From G021776435 sp046756245 (GTDB lineage Bacteria; Pseudomonadota; Alphaproteobacteria; Caulobacterales; Parvularculaceae), in contig JBHHVZ010000030.1 in the NCBI GenBank assembly GCA_046756245.1, positions 1 to 30,570 of the forward strand: a stretch of DNA of 30,570 nucleotides, in the 5' to 3' direction. The notes beneath the pieces were generated by a model, which saw only the letters and a program-made list of their open reading frames with translations, was not told where the DNA came from and searched no databases. The position numbers and the translations under genes were made by a program. Below, piece after piece: positions 7,217 to 15,408 of the stretch (its first letter is position 1; the number at the start of each line of letters is the position of its first letter).

Positions 7217-8491
7217 TCAAAATTTGGCGCGAAACCAAGCGCCGACTCCGCTAAAGAGGCCTCCGTCGGCGTGATCGTTCGGCGCCGGCGCGCCGACCGA
7301 ACCGTTCTTGTCTGAAAGCCGCCGCGCTGCGTACTGAACCATGCCGGCGCAAACCGCAAACGCCGGCGCCGACACCGCCTCGGGCGCGCCGGCGAGCGCA
7401 ATCGGACGCCCAAGCCGGGTCTTCACCCCAAGCACGCGTTCGCCAACCTCGCGCGCGCCGACCAGCAGGCTGCCGCCGCCCGTCAGAACGGCGCGCCTCA
7501 AAGCATTGTAGGGCGCGTCGCGCTCCGGCAGTTTTGCCTCCACGAGTTCGAATATTTCTTCAAGGCGCGGGGTGATCACCGCAGACAGATCGGCGCGCGA
7601 GATGCGTGCAAGCTCGCCGCCGCCAAGCGTCGGAAATTCGACGAAACGATGGTCGTCGCCGGCGCCGATGAGCGCCGATCCGTTTAGCGATTTCATCCGC
7701 TCGGCGTGCGCGAGCGGCGCGCCGAACATTTGCGCGATGTCGCTGGTGATATGTCCGCCGCCGACCGGCACGCCGCCGCAATCCACAAGCGCGCCGTCGT
7801 CGTAGACGGCGTAGGCCGTCGTGCGCGCGCCAATGTCGATCAGGATGACGCCGAGTTCTTTTTCGTCTTCAATGAGTACGGCTTCGGCCGCCGCGCAGGG
7901 GCTCGCGACGAAGGCCGCCGGGCGCAAGCCGCAACGCTCGATCGCCGCGGAAAGGTTGGCGAGCGCGGATTCGCGCGCGCCGATTTCGAGCATCCGGGTC
8001 GTTAGCTGGCGGCCGCAATAGCCGCGCGGATCGACGATCGGATCGCCGTCGTCGACGGTGAAAGAAATCGGCAATGAATGCAATCCGGCGACGCCTTCGG
8101 GCGCAGCGATTTTCGAGCCTTCGGCCAGCGAGTCGCCGATGTCTTCTTCCGTTACGCAACCGCCGTAGAGTTCGAGATCGACGCACACCCGCGTGCATAA
8201 AAGACGGCGCCCGCTCACAGCCACATGAACGTCGCGGATATGCGTTCCCGCCATCCGTTCGGCGGCGTCAACGGCGGCGCGAACGGCCTTTTCAGCGACG
8301 TCCAGACGCTGGTTGGATTCGGATCTCAGCCCGGCGCCGTAGTGGCCGACGCCGATGACTTCCGCCTCAACCGCGCCGTCATAGCCGGTTGAAAGGCTTG
8401 CAATAAAACAAGCGGTTTTGGCCGCGCCAATATCAAGCGCGGCGACTAGATCCCCGTCCTTTGCAGTTTTCTTTTTCCGTACAAGAACCAT
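7217..8491 (-). CDS. ftsA: Cell division protein FtsA
   Basis: FtsA is the actin-like ATPase that tethers FtsZ filaments to the membrane and recruits late divisome proteins. The 424-residue product has the phosphate-1 motif LVAALDIGAAKTACFIA (about residues 15-31), the second phosphate motif VILIDIGARTTAYAVY, the adenosine motif VLTGGGSLLVGA, and a C-terminal amphipathic membrane-targeting tail ending GVGAWFRAKF. The ATG at 8491 has only a weak GGACGG upstream. A 125-base gap with inverted repeats separates it from ftsQ, so an internal promoter or RNA processing site is possible there. Confidence 0.96.
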   Translation of the reverse strand: MVLVRKKKTAKDGDLVAALDIGAAKTACFIASLSTGYDGAVEAEVIGVGHYGAGLRSESNQRLDVAEKAVRAAVDAAERMAGTHIRDVHVAVSGRRLLCTRVCVDLELYGGCVTEEDIGDSLAEGSKIAAPEGVAGLHSLPISFTVDDGDPIVDPRGYCGRQLTTRMLEIGARESALANLSAAIERCGLRPAAFVASPCAAAEAVLIEDEKELGVILIDIGARTTAYAVYDDGALVDCGGVPVGGGHITSDIAQMFGAPLAHAERMKSLNGSALIGAGDDHRFVEFPTLGGGELARISRADLSAVITPRLEEIFELVEAKLPERDAPYNALRRAVLTGGGSLLVGAREVGERVLGVKTRLGRPIALAGAPEAVSAPAFAVCAGMVQYAARRLSDKNGSVGAPAPNDHADGGLFSGVGAWFRAKF

Positions 8492-8521
8492 CCGTCCGGC
8501 CGCCCATTCGTGTTATACGAC

Positions 8522-8610
8522 GCTGCACTGACCGCAACTCATAGAATCCGGGAAAAGCCCAGGTCTTTCAATGTCGACCTTTGAATGGAATCTCGGGTCG
8601 TCAGTGCAGC
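8522..8610. repeat. Inverted repeat between ftsQ and ftsA
   Basis: GCTGCACTGAC (8522-8532) and GTCAGTGCAGC (8600-8610) are perfect 11-base reverse complements 67 bases apart. The interior contains smaller pairings (AGGTC with GACCT, TTCAA with TTGAA) and two GANTC sites (8544-8548 and 8588-8592). A further CTGCAC lies just inside ftsQ. It occupies most of the ftsQ-ftsA gap; function unknown. Confidence 0.5.
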
Positions 8611-8616
8611 TTGGCG

Positions 8617-9522
8617 TTACTGCACGGGCCGCGCCGGGCCCTCTGTTTCTCCCCCGTCGCCGCGCCGCCGGAAGATCACGCGTTCGGAATCGCGAAAGTC
8701 GATATATTCGAGAGGCTGGTCAAGCGTTCCGTGCGCTGCGTCGAGCGCCGCCAGATCGCGAATCGCCTCCTCGAATCCTGTTTCGGGAAGCTTGACGTCG
8801 AGGCCGGTCTGAAAACGCAGGTTCCAGCGTCTGCCGCTGACCCGGACAAGCGCAGCCAGTTTTTCGGAAATTCCGGGTGTTTCGCGCAGCGCCAGCAAAA
8901 GCCCCGACGCGGCCTCCGGCGCGCCGGCGCCGACAATCAACGGCAGTTGGGAATATTCGTACGCGCCGATCTCGCGAATGACGGCGCCTTCCTGGTCGAC
9001 AAGATAAAGCGCGCCGGAAAGCTGCCAGACGGCGGCGGGCTCGCGCTCGCGGATCGACACCTGGACCGTATCCGGCCACAGGCGCGAAACCGCAGCCGAG
9101 CGCACCCAGCCGAGCTCCTCGATTCTGGCGCGCGCCCTGTAGGGGTCGAAATGCAAAAGCGAGTCGCCCATCACCGGTCCAAGCGCATCCTGAAGATCAT
9201 CCGCCGGCGTTTGTCCGCGCCCTTTGACAGTGACGCGGCGGATTTCGAATCCGGCCGAAGCGACGCCGGCGCTGACGGCGCGCCCGGCGCGCTCCGCCAT
9301 CAGACCGAAATAGCCGCTCGCCCACAGGACCGCGACGATCGCGACCGCGATGACGGCGAAGCCCGCAGTCGCCGCAAAGGCGAGACGGCGCGAGCTTTCT
9401 GAAACCGCTTCCGCGAACGACTTGCGCGGCGCGCGTTTGTTCTTGACGGACCTGCGCCGCGTTTTCCGTGACGCCGCCTTGCGCGTCGATTTTCCGGATT
9501 TGCGCTTTTTCACCTTTGACAT
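8617..9522 (-). CDS. ftsQ: Cell division protein FtsQ
   Basis: FtsQ (DivIB) is a bitopic inner-membrane protein that links early and late divisome proteins through FtsB and FtsL. The 301-residue product has a strikingly basic cytoplasmic N-terminus (about 20 Lys/Arg in the first 35 residues), one membrane segment at about 48-68, a POTRA domain starting at GFEIRRVTVKGRG (91-103) and a periplasmic beta domain ending near EYIDFRDSERVIFRR. GGAGG seven to eight bases before the ATG supports the start. The first codons overlap the end of ddl by 13 bases, so the two are translationally linked. Confidence 0.94.
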   Translation of the reverse strand: MSKVKKRKSGKSTRKAASRKTRRRSVKNKRAPRKSFAEAVSESSRRLAFAATAGFAVIAVAIVAVLWASGYFGLMAERAGRAVSAGVASAGFEIRRVTVKGRGQTPADDLQDALGPVMGDSLLHFDPYRARARIEELGWVRSAAVSRLWPDTVQVSIREREPAAVWQLSGALYLVDQEGAVIREIGAYEYSQLPLIVGAGAPEAASGLLLALRETPGISEKLAALVRVSGRRWNLRFQTGLDVKLPETGFEEAIRDLAALDAAHGTLDQPLEYIDFRDSERVIFRRRGDGGETEGPARPVQ

Positions 9523-10433
9523 GAGGCGTCCTCCGTCAACCAGACCACAAGCTCCTGAAAGGAAACGCCGATATGGGCCGCCTGCTCGGGCGAGAGCGAC
9601 GTCGGCGTCATCCCAGGCTGCGTATTGACTTCGAGACAGTAAACGCCGGCCGCGCCTTTGCTTTCATCGTAGCGGAAATCGGCCCGCGACAGTCCGCGGC
9701 AGCCCAGCGCCTGATGCGCCTTAAGCGCGTAATCCAGCATCAACGCAGTAATATCATCGGGCAGGTTTGCGGGCAGCACATGGTTCGAGCCGCCTTCCGC
9801 ATATTTCGCTTCATAATCGTAGAACGCCGTGCGCGGCACGATCTCGGTGACGCAAAGCGCGCGATCGCCCATGACGGATACTGTGAGTTCGCGGCCGGGG
9901 ATGAATTTTTCCACCAGCACGTCATCGCCGAGATCCCATTTCGCGCTCATTAATTCCGATGGCGGACGGTTGTCGCCTTCGCGCACGATGAAGACGCCGA
10001 CCGACGAGCCCTGGTTGTTCGGCTTCACCACATAAGGCGGCGCCATCACATGCCCGCCGGCCGCCTCGACACGCGGCGCGATCAATCCTTCCGGCGAGGG
10101 AACGCCGACCTTGTCGAAAATCATCTTGGCGCGCTGCTTGTCCATGGCGAGAGAAGACGCCAGCACGCCGGAATGGGTGTAGGGGATCGCCATCAGCTCC
10201 AAAAGGCCCTGCACGCAGCCGTCTTCGCCCCAGCGCCCGTGCAGCGCGTTGAAAACGGCGCCGGGTTTACTGTCTTCAAGACGGCGCGCGATGTCGCGTT
10301 TAACGTCAATCTCGACCGCATCGTAACCGGCCTCGTTAAGGGCCTTCGCGGCGGCGGCGCCCGAGACGAGACTGACTTCGCGCTCCGGCGACCAACCGCC
10401 CTTGAGGACTGCGATGCGGCGATGCTTGCTCAT
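9510..10433 (-). CDS. ddl: D-alanine--D-alanine ligase
   Basis: Ddl joins two D-alanines with ATP in the cytoplasm, giving the dipeptide that MurF adds to the peptidoglycan precursor. The 307-residue length is standard. ATP-grasp motifs present are GGWSPEREVSL (N-terminal), ALHGRWGEDG, VVKPNNQGSSVGVF (nucleotide lid), EKFIPGRELTVSV and CLEVNTQPGMT (metal-binding Glu and Asn). The position between murB and ftsQ is the usual alphaproteobacterial one. No good Shine-Dalgarno precedes the ATG, but the family motif begins seven residues in, so an earlier start is unlikely. The upstream gap is filled by a palindromic repeat element. Confidence 0.96.
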   Translation of the reverse strand: MSKHRRIAVLKGGWSPEREVSLVSGAAAAKALNEAGYDAVEIDVKRDIARRLEDSKPGAVFNALHGRWGEDGCVQGLLELMAIPYTHSGVLASSLAMDKQRAKMIFDKVGVPSPEGLIAPRVEAAGGHVMAPPYVVKPNNQGSSVGVFIVREGDNRPPSELMSAKWDLGDDVLVEKFIPGRELTVSVMGDRALCVTEIVPRTAFYDYEAKYAEGGSNHVLPANLPDDITALMLDYALKAHQALGCRGLSRADFRYDESKGAAGVYCLEVNTQPGMTPTSLSPEQAAHIGVSFQELVVWLTEDASCQR

Positions 10434-10454
10434 GAGGTTTTTGGTTCGTTTGAA

Positions 10455-10668
10455 GGGATTAGGGATTGGGGATTAGGGATTGCGTCATTCCGGGGCGCTC
10501 CGGAGGAGCGAACCCGGAATCCATTCCTGAGCGCCGCCGCTCGCTTCGGCTTCACCGCTGATCGCGAGGATAAGCTCAGGAGTGGATTCCGGGTCCGGCC
10601 TGAAGGCCGTCCCGGAATGACAGATTTTGATACCCTCATCCCTAGTCCCTAATCCCTAGTCCCTAGTC
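10455..10668. repeat. Nested palindromic intergenic element with heptamer flanks (ddl/murB)
   Basis: GTCATTCCGGG (10484-10494) pairs with CCCGGAATGAC (10611-10621). Inside, 10512-10532 pairs with 10574-10594 at 20 of 21 positions. Outside are short tandem heptamers, GGGATTA/GGGATTG from about 10455 and, on the opposite strand, GGGACTA/GGGATTA to about 10668. The structure resembles dispersed palindromic elements of alphaproteobacterial genomes. The right flank runs into murB and supplies its last codons and stop. Confidence 0.75.
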
Positions 10669-11572
10669 TCTTTATCTCCCACCGCAATTCGACGCCGGTC
10701 CTGGTTAAGACATCCTTGCGTAAAGACTCTATTAACTCTTCAAGATCCGCCGCCGTTGCGTTTCCACGATTGATCATGAAATTGCAGTGCTGTTCGGAAA
10801 CTTGCGCATCGCCGACAATCCGTCCGCGTCCGCCGACGCTTTCGATGAGCTGCCAGGATTTCATGCCCCCCGACTGCGCCGGATCGGGATTGGCGAAGGT
10901 CGAGCCGCCGGTGCGTTCGCGGATAGGCTGCGTTTCCTCGCGCCTGGCCATAATGTCTTTCATGCGCGCCTCGATGGCGGCGGGGTCGTCGGCGCGGCCC
11001 TCAAACAGGGCTTCGACGAAGATGAAATCGTCCGGCGCGCTGCAATGGCGGTAAGCGTAGCCCATGTCGGCGTTCGAGAGCACATGACGCGCGCCGTCCC
11101 GGTCATAGGCGACGGCCTCGACGAGAATGTCTTTGGTTTCGGCGCCGTAGGCGCCTGCGTTCATGCGAAGCGCGCCGCCGATGGTTCCCGGCACGCCGCG
11201 ATAGAATTCAAGCCCGGCGACGCCGGCGGCGGCGGCGCGCCTGGCGGCTTGCGCGTCCAGTGCGGCGGCGCCGGCGCGCACTCGAGTCTCTTCAACCGAA
11301 ATCTTTCCGAACGCGGCGCCAAGGCGGATGACAACGCCTCTGACGCCGCCGTCTCGCACCAAGAGGTTCGAGCCGACTCCGATGGGATAGACCGGAATGT
11401 CCGCCGGCGTGTTCTTCAGGAACGTTGCGAGGTCGTCTTCATCGGTCGGCGTATAAAGCACGTCCGCCGGCCCGCCGACGCGAAACCAGGTAATCGCCGA
11501 CAGGTCGGCGCTCTCGACATAGCGTCCACGCACTTTTGGAAGATCGGTGATGGTAATTGTTTCCGTCGGCAT
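10649..11572 (-). CDS. murB: UDP-N-acetylenolpyruvoylglucosamine reductase
   Basis: MurB is the FAD enzyme that reduces enolpyruvyl-UDP-GlcNAc to UDP-MurNAc with NADPH. In the 307-residue product the FAD-binding motifs are WFRVGGPADVLY and GVGSNLLVRDGG. Next come FYRGVPGTIGGALRMNAGAYG-type residues in the middle, the GGSTFANP loop with the proton-donating Ser, and a C-terminal SEQHCNFMINRG. There is no extra loop, as expected for this class. The last five residues (LGTRD) and the stop are encoded by the heptamer repeat described next to it, so the native C-terminus was probably replaced by the repeat. A GGGGG stretch precedes the ATG. Confidence 0.96.
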   Translation of the reverse strand: MPTETITITDLPKVRGRYVESADLSAITWFRVGGPADVLYTPTDEDDLATFLKNTPADIPVYPIGVGSNLLVRDGGVRGVVIRLGAAFGKISVEETRVRAGAAALDAQAARRAAAAGVAGLEFYRGVPGTIGGALRMNAGAYGAETKDILVEAVAYDRDGARHVLSNADMGYAYRHCSAPDDFIFVEALFEGRADDPAAIEARMKDIMARREETQPIRERTGGSTFANPDPAQSGGMKSWQLIESVGGRGRIVGDAQVSEQHCNFMINRGNATAADLEELIESLRKDVLTRTGVELRWEIKRLGTRD

Positions 11573-11586
11573 TAAACCCCCATCGA

Positions 11587-11699
11587 CCCGCGTCTATCGA
11601 CGCGGGCCACTTCCCCCGTAAACGGGGGAAGAACAGGCAAGTCGCGAGCACAACGCTTATTCCTCGCCCGCTTGCGGGGGAGGTGTCCGCGTAGCGGAC
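11587..11699. repeat. Four consecutive hairpins in the murC/murB gap
   Basis: Inverted repeats follow one another: CCCGCGTC/GACGCGGG (11587-11606, loop TATC), CTTCCCCCGT/ACGGGGGAAG (11610-11631, loop AA), CCTCGCCCGC/GCGGGGGAGG (11662-11683, one mismatch) and GTCCGC/GCGGAC (11685-11699). The GC-rich CCCCCG-type stems and the following GGAGGGGGTG resemble widespread alphaproteobacterial intergenic repeats. They could act as mRNA stability or attenuation elements inside the dcw operon. Confidence 0.65.
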
Positions 11700-11726
11700 G
11701 GAGGGGGTGTTCCGAAACGCGCATTC

Positions 11727-13154
11727 TTACTTCCCAAGCTTCGCCAATGCATCCGCCAGCCCGTTCGCGTATTTCGTAATATCCCCGGCGCCGAGGCAGA
11801 CGACGTAATCGCCCGGCTCGGCGAGTTCGGCGATGACGTCCGGCAGGGCGTCAAAGCTTTCGAGCGCGCGCGCATCGCGATGGCCGGTACGCTCAATGCC
11901 GGCCACAAGCGCTTCCTTGTCGACGCCGTCGATCGGCGCCTCGCCCGCTGGATAGACATCAGCGATGAACGCCGTATCGGCGTCGTTCAAACAGGCGCAG
12001 AAATCGTCGAACAGATCGCGCAGGCGCGTATAGCGGTGCGGCTGAACGACGGCGATGACCTTGCCGGAAGCGACATTGCGCGCCGCCCTTAAAACCGCGG
12101 CGATCTCGACCGGGTGATGGCCGTAATCGTCGATGACGACGACGCCTTTCCATTCGCCCGCGCGCGTAAAGCGCCGCTTGACCCCGGCGAAATTCGCAAA
12201 TCCATTTCTGATCGCCTCGTCGCTTGCGCCGAGCCGGCGCGCCACGATGGCGGCGGCCAGCGCGTTTTGCACGTTATGCGCGCCGGGCATGGGCAGACTT
12301 ACATCTTTTATCCGCGACTCCGTTTCGCCGAGCCGGCGGAAAACGATGTCGAAATGCGCCGCGCCGTCGCCATAACCGATATTCTCCGCCCGCACGTCGG
12401 CCTGCGGATTGGTCCCGTACGTAATGAGGCGCCGGTCGGTGACGCGCCCGACCAGCGCCTGCACTTCCGGATGATCGAGACAGACGACGCCGAATCCGTA
12501 AAACGGCGCGTTTTCGATAAAGGCGTCGAAGGCGACGCGCAGATTTTCGAATCCGCCCCAGTGTTCGAGATGCTCGGGATCGATATTGGTGACGACGGCG
12601 ACGGTCGTCGGCAGACGGAGGAACGCGCCGTCGGATTCGTCGGCCTCGACCACCATCCAGTCGCCCTCGCCGAGGCGGGCGTTGGCGCCGTAAGCGTTGA
12701 TGACGCCGCCGTTTATGACGGTCGGATCGAGGTCCATCTCATCGAGAAGCGCAGCGATCATGCTTGTGGTCGTCGTCTTGCCGTGGGTCCCGGCGACGCT
12801 CACCGTCCATTTCAGGCGCATCAGCTCCGCCAGCATGTCGGCGCGCCGTACGACGGGAATGTGCTTCGCGCGCGCGGCCAGCACCTCCGGATTGTCGGAT
12901 TTTATCGCGGTCGAGACGACGACCGCGTCGGCGCCGGCGACGTTCTCCGGCGCATGACCGATGACGACCTCGATCCCCTTGTCGCGCAGGCGCTGGACGT
13001 TGGCGCTTTCCGCAACGTCCGAACCGCGCACTTCGTAACCAAGATTATGCATCACCTCGGCGATGCCGGACATGCCGATGCCGCCGACGCCGACGAAATG
13101 CACCGCGCCGACGCCGAACGGCAGCTTGATTTTGATCTTGCGGGACTCACGCAT
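11727..13154 (-). CDS. murC: UDP-N-acetylmuramate--L-alanine ligase
   Basis: MurC adds L-alanine to UDP-MurNAc with ATP, the first peptide step of the cytoplasmic precursor pathway. The 475-residue product shows the N-terminal VHFVGVGGIGMSGIAEVM dinucleotide-like loop, ATP loop VAGTHGKTTTT (about residue 110), the NIDPEHLEHWG region and VIDDYGHHPVEI in the third domain, all typical of MurC. I chose the ATG at 13154, which overlaps the murG stop by one base (TGATG) and has AGGA six bases upstream; a GTG one codon earlier is the alternative. About 155 bases of hairpins separate it from murB. Confidence 0.97.
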   Translation of the reverse strand: MRESRKIKIKLPFGVGAVHFVGVGGIGMSGIAEVMHNLGYEVRGSDVAESANVQRLRDKGIEVVIGHAPENVAGADAVVVSTAIKSDNPEVLAARAKHIPVVRRADMLAELMRLKWTVSVAGTHGKTTTTSMIAALLDEMDLDPTVINGGVINAYGANARLGEGDWMVVEADESDGAFLRLPTTVAVVTNIDPEHLEHWGGFENLRVAFDAFIENAPFYGFGVVCLDHPEVQALVGRVTDRRLITYGTNPQADVRAENIGYGDGAAHFDIVFRRLGETESRIKDVSLPMPGAHNVQNALAAAIVARRLGASDEAIRNGFANFAGVKRRFTRAGEWKGVVVIDDYGHHPVEIAAVLRAARNVASGKVIAVVQPHRYTRLRDLFDDFCACLNDADTAFIADVYPAGEAPIDGVDKEALVAGIERTGHRDARALESFDALPDVIAELAEPGDYVVCLGAGDITKYANGLADALAKLGK

Positions 13155-14272
13155 CACATGTCCTTCCGGGCGTTATCCGGCCACGCGATCCCTTCGACGA
13201 GATCGGCAAGCGCCGCCGCCGCGCCGCGCTTCACGCAACCCCTGGCAGCCGCCGCCATTTGGGCGAGGCGCTCGGGCGCGGTCAAGAGCGGCTCCAACGC
13301 GCCGCGCAGGCCCTCGTCTGTAAGCGCCTTTTCCGGCAAGACGATGGCGGCGCCCGCCTCGGAAAGGACGCGCGCATTGCCGGCCTGATGGTCGTCCATG
13401 GCGATGGCGAGCGGAACCAGAATCGAGGGCCGCCCGATCACGCTCAATTCGGTTACAGTCGAGGCGCCGGCCCGCGCAATCACGAGATGCGCGTCGGCGA
13501 TCCTCTGCGGCAGGTCCGGAAAGAACGGCGCCGCCTTGTGAATGACGCCGGCTTCCTGATAGACGCGGCGCATGTCGGCGAGATCGTCTTCGCGCACCTG
13601 ATGGACGATGCTGAGACGTCGGCGGATTTCTTCCGGCAGCGCCGGGATCGTTTTGGCCAGCGTGCGGGAGAATATGGACGCGCCCTGACTGCCTCCGAAG
13701 ACCAGCAGATTGATCGGCCCGTTTGCGGCGGGCGGCGTAAAGGCTGCGCCTTCAAGCGCGGCGACCGCATCACGCACCGGATTGCCCACTTCACGCGCTT
13801 TCGCCCGCGCTTTCGCCGGCAAACGGTCGAGCACCGGAAAAGCATGCGCGACAAACCGCGCCTTGCCGACAACAAGCCTATTGGCGCGCCCGAGCACGCC
13901 GTTTTGTTCATGGACGCCATACGGAACGCCGCGAAGCGCCGCCGCCAGCATCGCCGGCGTCGACGGATAGCCGCCAAATCCCACGGCCGCCGCAGGCTTG
14001 CGCCGCCCAAACTCGCGCAGGGCGACGGCGAGTCCTCCGGCGATCGAAAACGCCGCCGTGGTCTTTGCGACAATCCCGCCGATCGACGGGCTCGCTGTGG
14101 AAATCTCGAACCGCGCATCAGCCGGAAAATCTTCGGCGTAGCGCGCGCCGCGGGAATCAGTGACGAGCAGGACGCGCCAGCCGCGCCGTTTGAGTTCCTG
14201 CGCGAGCGCCTCGGCCGGGAAAAGATGGCCGCCCGTGCCCCCCGCCGCAAGCGCGATGGGGCGCTCGGTCAC
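13154..14272 (-). CDS. murG: UDP-GlcNAc:lipid I N-acetylglucosaminyltransferase
   Basis: MurG transfers GlcNAc to lipid I at the inner face of the membrane, making lipid II. The GTG at 14272 gives MTERPIALAAGGTGGHLFPA, the expected family N-terminus, with AAGGAG eight bases upstream and a GTGA overlap with the ftsW stop. A longer open frame reaching 14566 is only antiparallel coding shadow of ftsW. The 372-residue product shows GGTGGHLFPA (G-loop 1), VGFGGYPSTPAMLAA, VHEQNGVLGRANRL, FGGSQGASIFS (G-loop 3) and the UDP-GlcNAc site ARAGASTVTELSVIGRPSIL. It is a peripheral membrane GT-B enzyme. Confidence 0.96.
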   Translation of the reverse strand: MTERPIALAAGGTGGHLFPAEALAQELKRRGWRVLLVTDSRGARYAEDFPADARFEISTASPSIGGIVAKTTAAFSIAGGLAVALREFGRRKPAAAVGFGGYPSTPAMLAAALRGVPYGVHEQNGVLGRANRLVVGKARFVAHAFPVLDRLPAKARAKAREVGNPVRDAVAALEGAAFTPPAANGPINLLVFGGSQGASIFSRTLAKTIPALPEEIRRRLSIVHQVREDDLADMRRVYQEAGVIHKAAPFFPDLPQRIADAHLVIARAGASTVTELSVIGRPSILVPLAIAMDDHQAGNARVLSEAGAAIVLPEKALTDEGLRGALEPLLTAPERLAQMAAAARGCVKRGAAAALADLVEGIAWPDNARKDM

Positions 14273-15408
14273 GGCATAATCTCCTTGCGCCGCCACACCG
14301 GCCCTTGCGCGCGCGTTAACGCCAGGATGAGACCCAGCGTCAGCCCCGTCGCGATGAGCGATGACCCGCCATAGGAAATGAAGGGCAGCGTCATTCCCTT
14401 GGCGGGAATGGCGCGCAGATTGACCGCGATATTGATGATCGCCTGCAGGCCGACGAGCGCCGCGAGTCCTGAAACCGCGCACTGGACGAAGAGGCTGCGC
14501 TGCGAAAGCGCCAGCATGAAGGCGCGGGCGACGAAAGCGGCGAACAACGCAATAATCAAGATGCAAAACAAAAAACCGAACTCTTCTCCGCCGACGGCGA
14601 AAATGAAATCCGTGTGGGCGTCGGGAAGATCAAGCTTGATCGCCGGCGCATCCGCCGCGCGTCCCGCAAGTTTTCCGTTGGCGATCGCTTCGAGCGCCCT
14701 GTCGACCTGGAAATTCTCACTCGCTTCGGGGCGCAGAAATCCGTCGATGCGCTGGGCCACATGCGGCAGGAACATATAGGCCGCCGCAAACGCCGCGCAC
14801 GCCGCCAGACCCAGAAGAACGATCCACAGCCAGCTCCAGCCGGCGATGAAGAACATCACCGTCCACACGGCGGTGACAAGAAACCACTGCCCCATGTCGG
14901 GCTGCAAGATCAGCATCGCCGCGAAGACGATATAAAGCCCAAGACCGATCGCGCCGCCGGGAAAACGCGGGTCGCGGGCGCCTTCTGCGAGCATCCAGGC
15001 GGCCGCGACGACGAAGGCGGGCTTGGCGAATTCCGACGGCTGGACGCCGAACGGGCCGAAATCGAGCCAGCGCCTGGCGCCGTTGATCTCGGGCGCAGCG
15101 ATCAGCGCCGCCGCCATCAGAACGAGCGCGCCGATAAAAACAATGACGCCGAGACGGCGGGCCTGCAGGGGCGAGAGAAGCGAGACGCCGAACAACACAA
15201 TGAGCGCCGGGGCCAGAAACAGCATCTGGCGCACGGTGAAATAAAAATCGTCGTTAATGTGGAGCCGCGAAGCCGCCACCGGCCCGGCGGCGAGAATCAA
15301 CACGACGCCGATCGTGGCGATCGCCGCGATCAGGCCGAGGCTGAGCCAATCGACGGACCACCACCACCGGGCGATGGTTGAATTGTCGACGCGGGAAAGT
15401 GATCTCAC
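14269..15408 (-). CDS. ftsW: Septal peptidoglycan glycosyltransferase FtsW
   Basis: FtsW is the SEDS-family polymerase that works with FtsI to build septal peptidoglycan from lipid II. The 379-residue product has about ten hydrophobic membrane segments. Conserved sites are NGARRWLDFG, QPSEFAKPAFV, LQPDMGQ (carrying the essential Asp of SEDS proteins), the AVGGEEFGF loop and AIPAKGMTLPFISYGGSS near the C-terminus. The start is GTG, overlapping the murD stop as GTGA, with GGGAGG just upstream. The N-terminus before the first membrane segment has about 18 residues with three consecutive Trp. It lies between murD and murG as in most dcw clusters. Confidence 0.96.
   Translation of the reverse strand: MRSLSRVDNSTIARWWWSVDWLSLGLIAAIATIGVVLILAAGPVAASRLHINDDFYFTVRQMLFLAPALIVLFGVSLLSPLQARRLGVIVFIGALVLMAAALIAAPEINGARRWLDFGPFGVQPSEFAKPAFVVAAAWMLAEGARDPRFPGGAIGLGLYIVFAAMLILQPDMGQWFLVTAVWTVMFFIAGWSWLWIVLLGLAACAAFAAAYMFLPHVAQRIDGFLRPEASENFQVDRALEAIANGKLAGRAADAPAIKLDLPDAHTDFIFAVGGEEFGFLFCILIIALFAAFVARAFMLALSQRSLFVQCAVSGLAALVGLQAIINIAVNLRAIPAKGMTLPFISYGGSSLIATGLTLGLILALTRAQGPVWRRKEIMP

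Noticed and set aside
12114..13388. 424-codon open frame on the plus strand opposite murC
   Set aside because: GC-rich genes on the minus strand leave long open antisense frames; this one has no recognisable domain and lies fully over murC and the end of murG. The same holds for 13259-14374, 15843-16838, 21521-22303 and 18493-19329.
14273..14566. Longer MurG start giving 98 extra residues
   Set aside because: The extension lies inside ftsW, is Arg-rich without homology, and the GTG at 14272 has an AAGGAG site and the correct family N-terminus.
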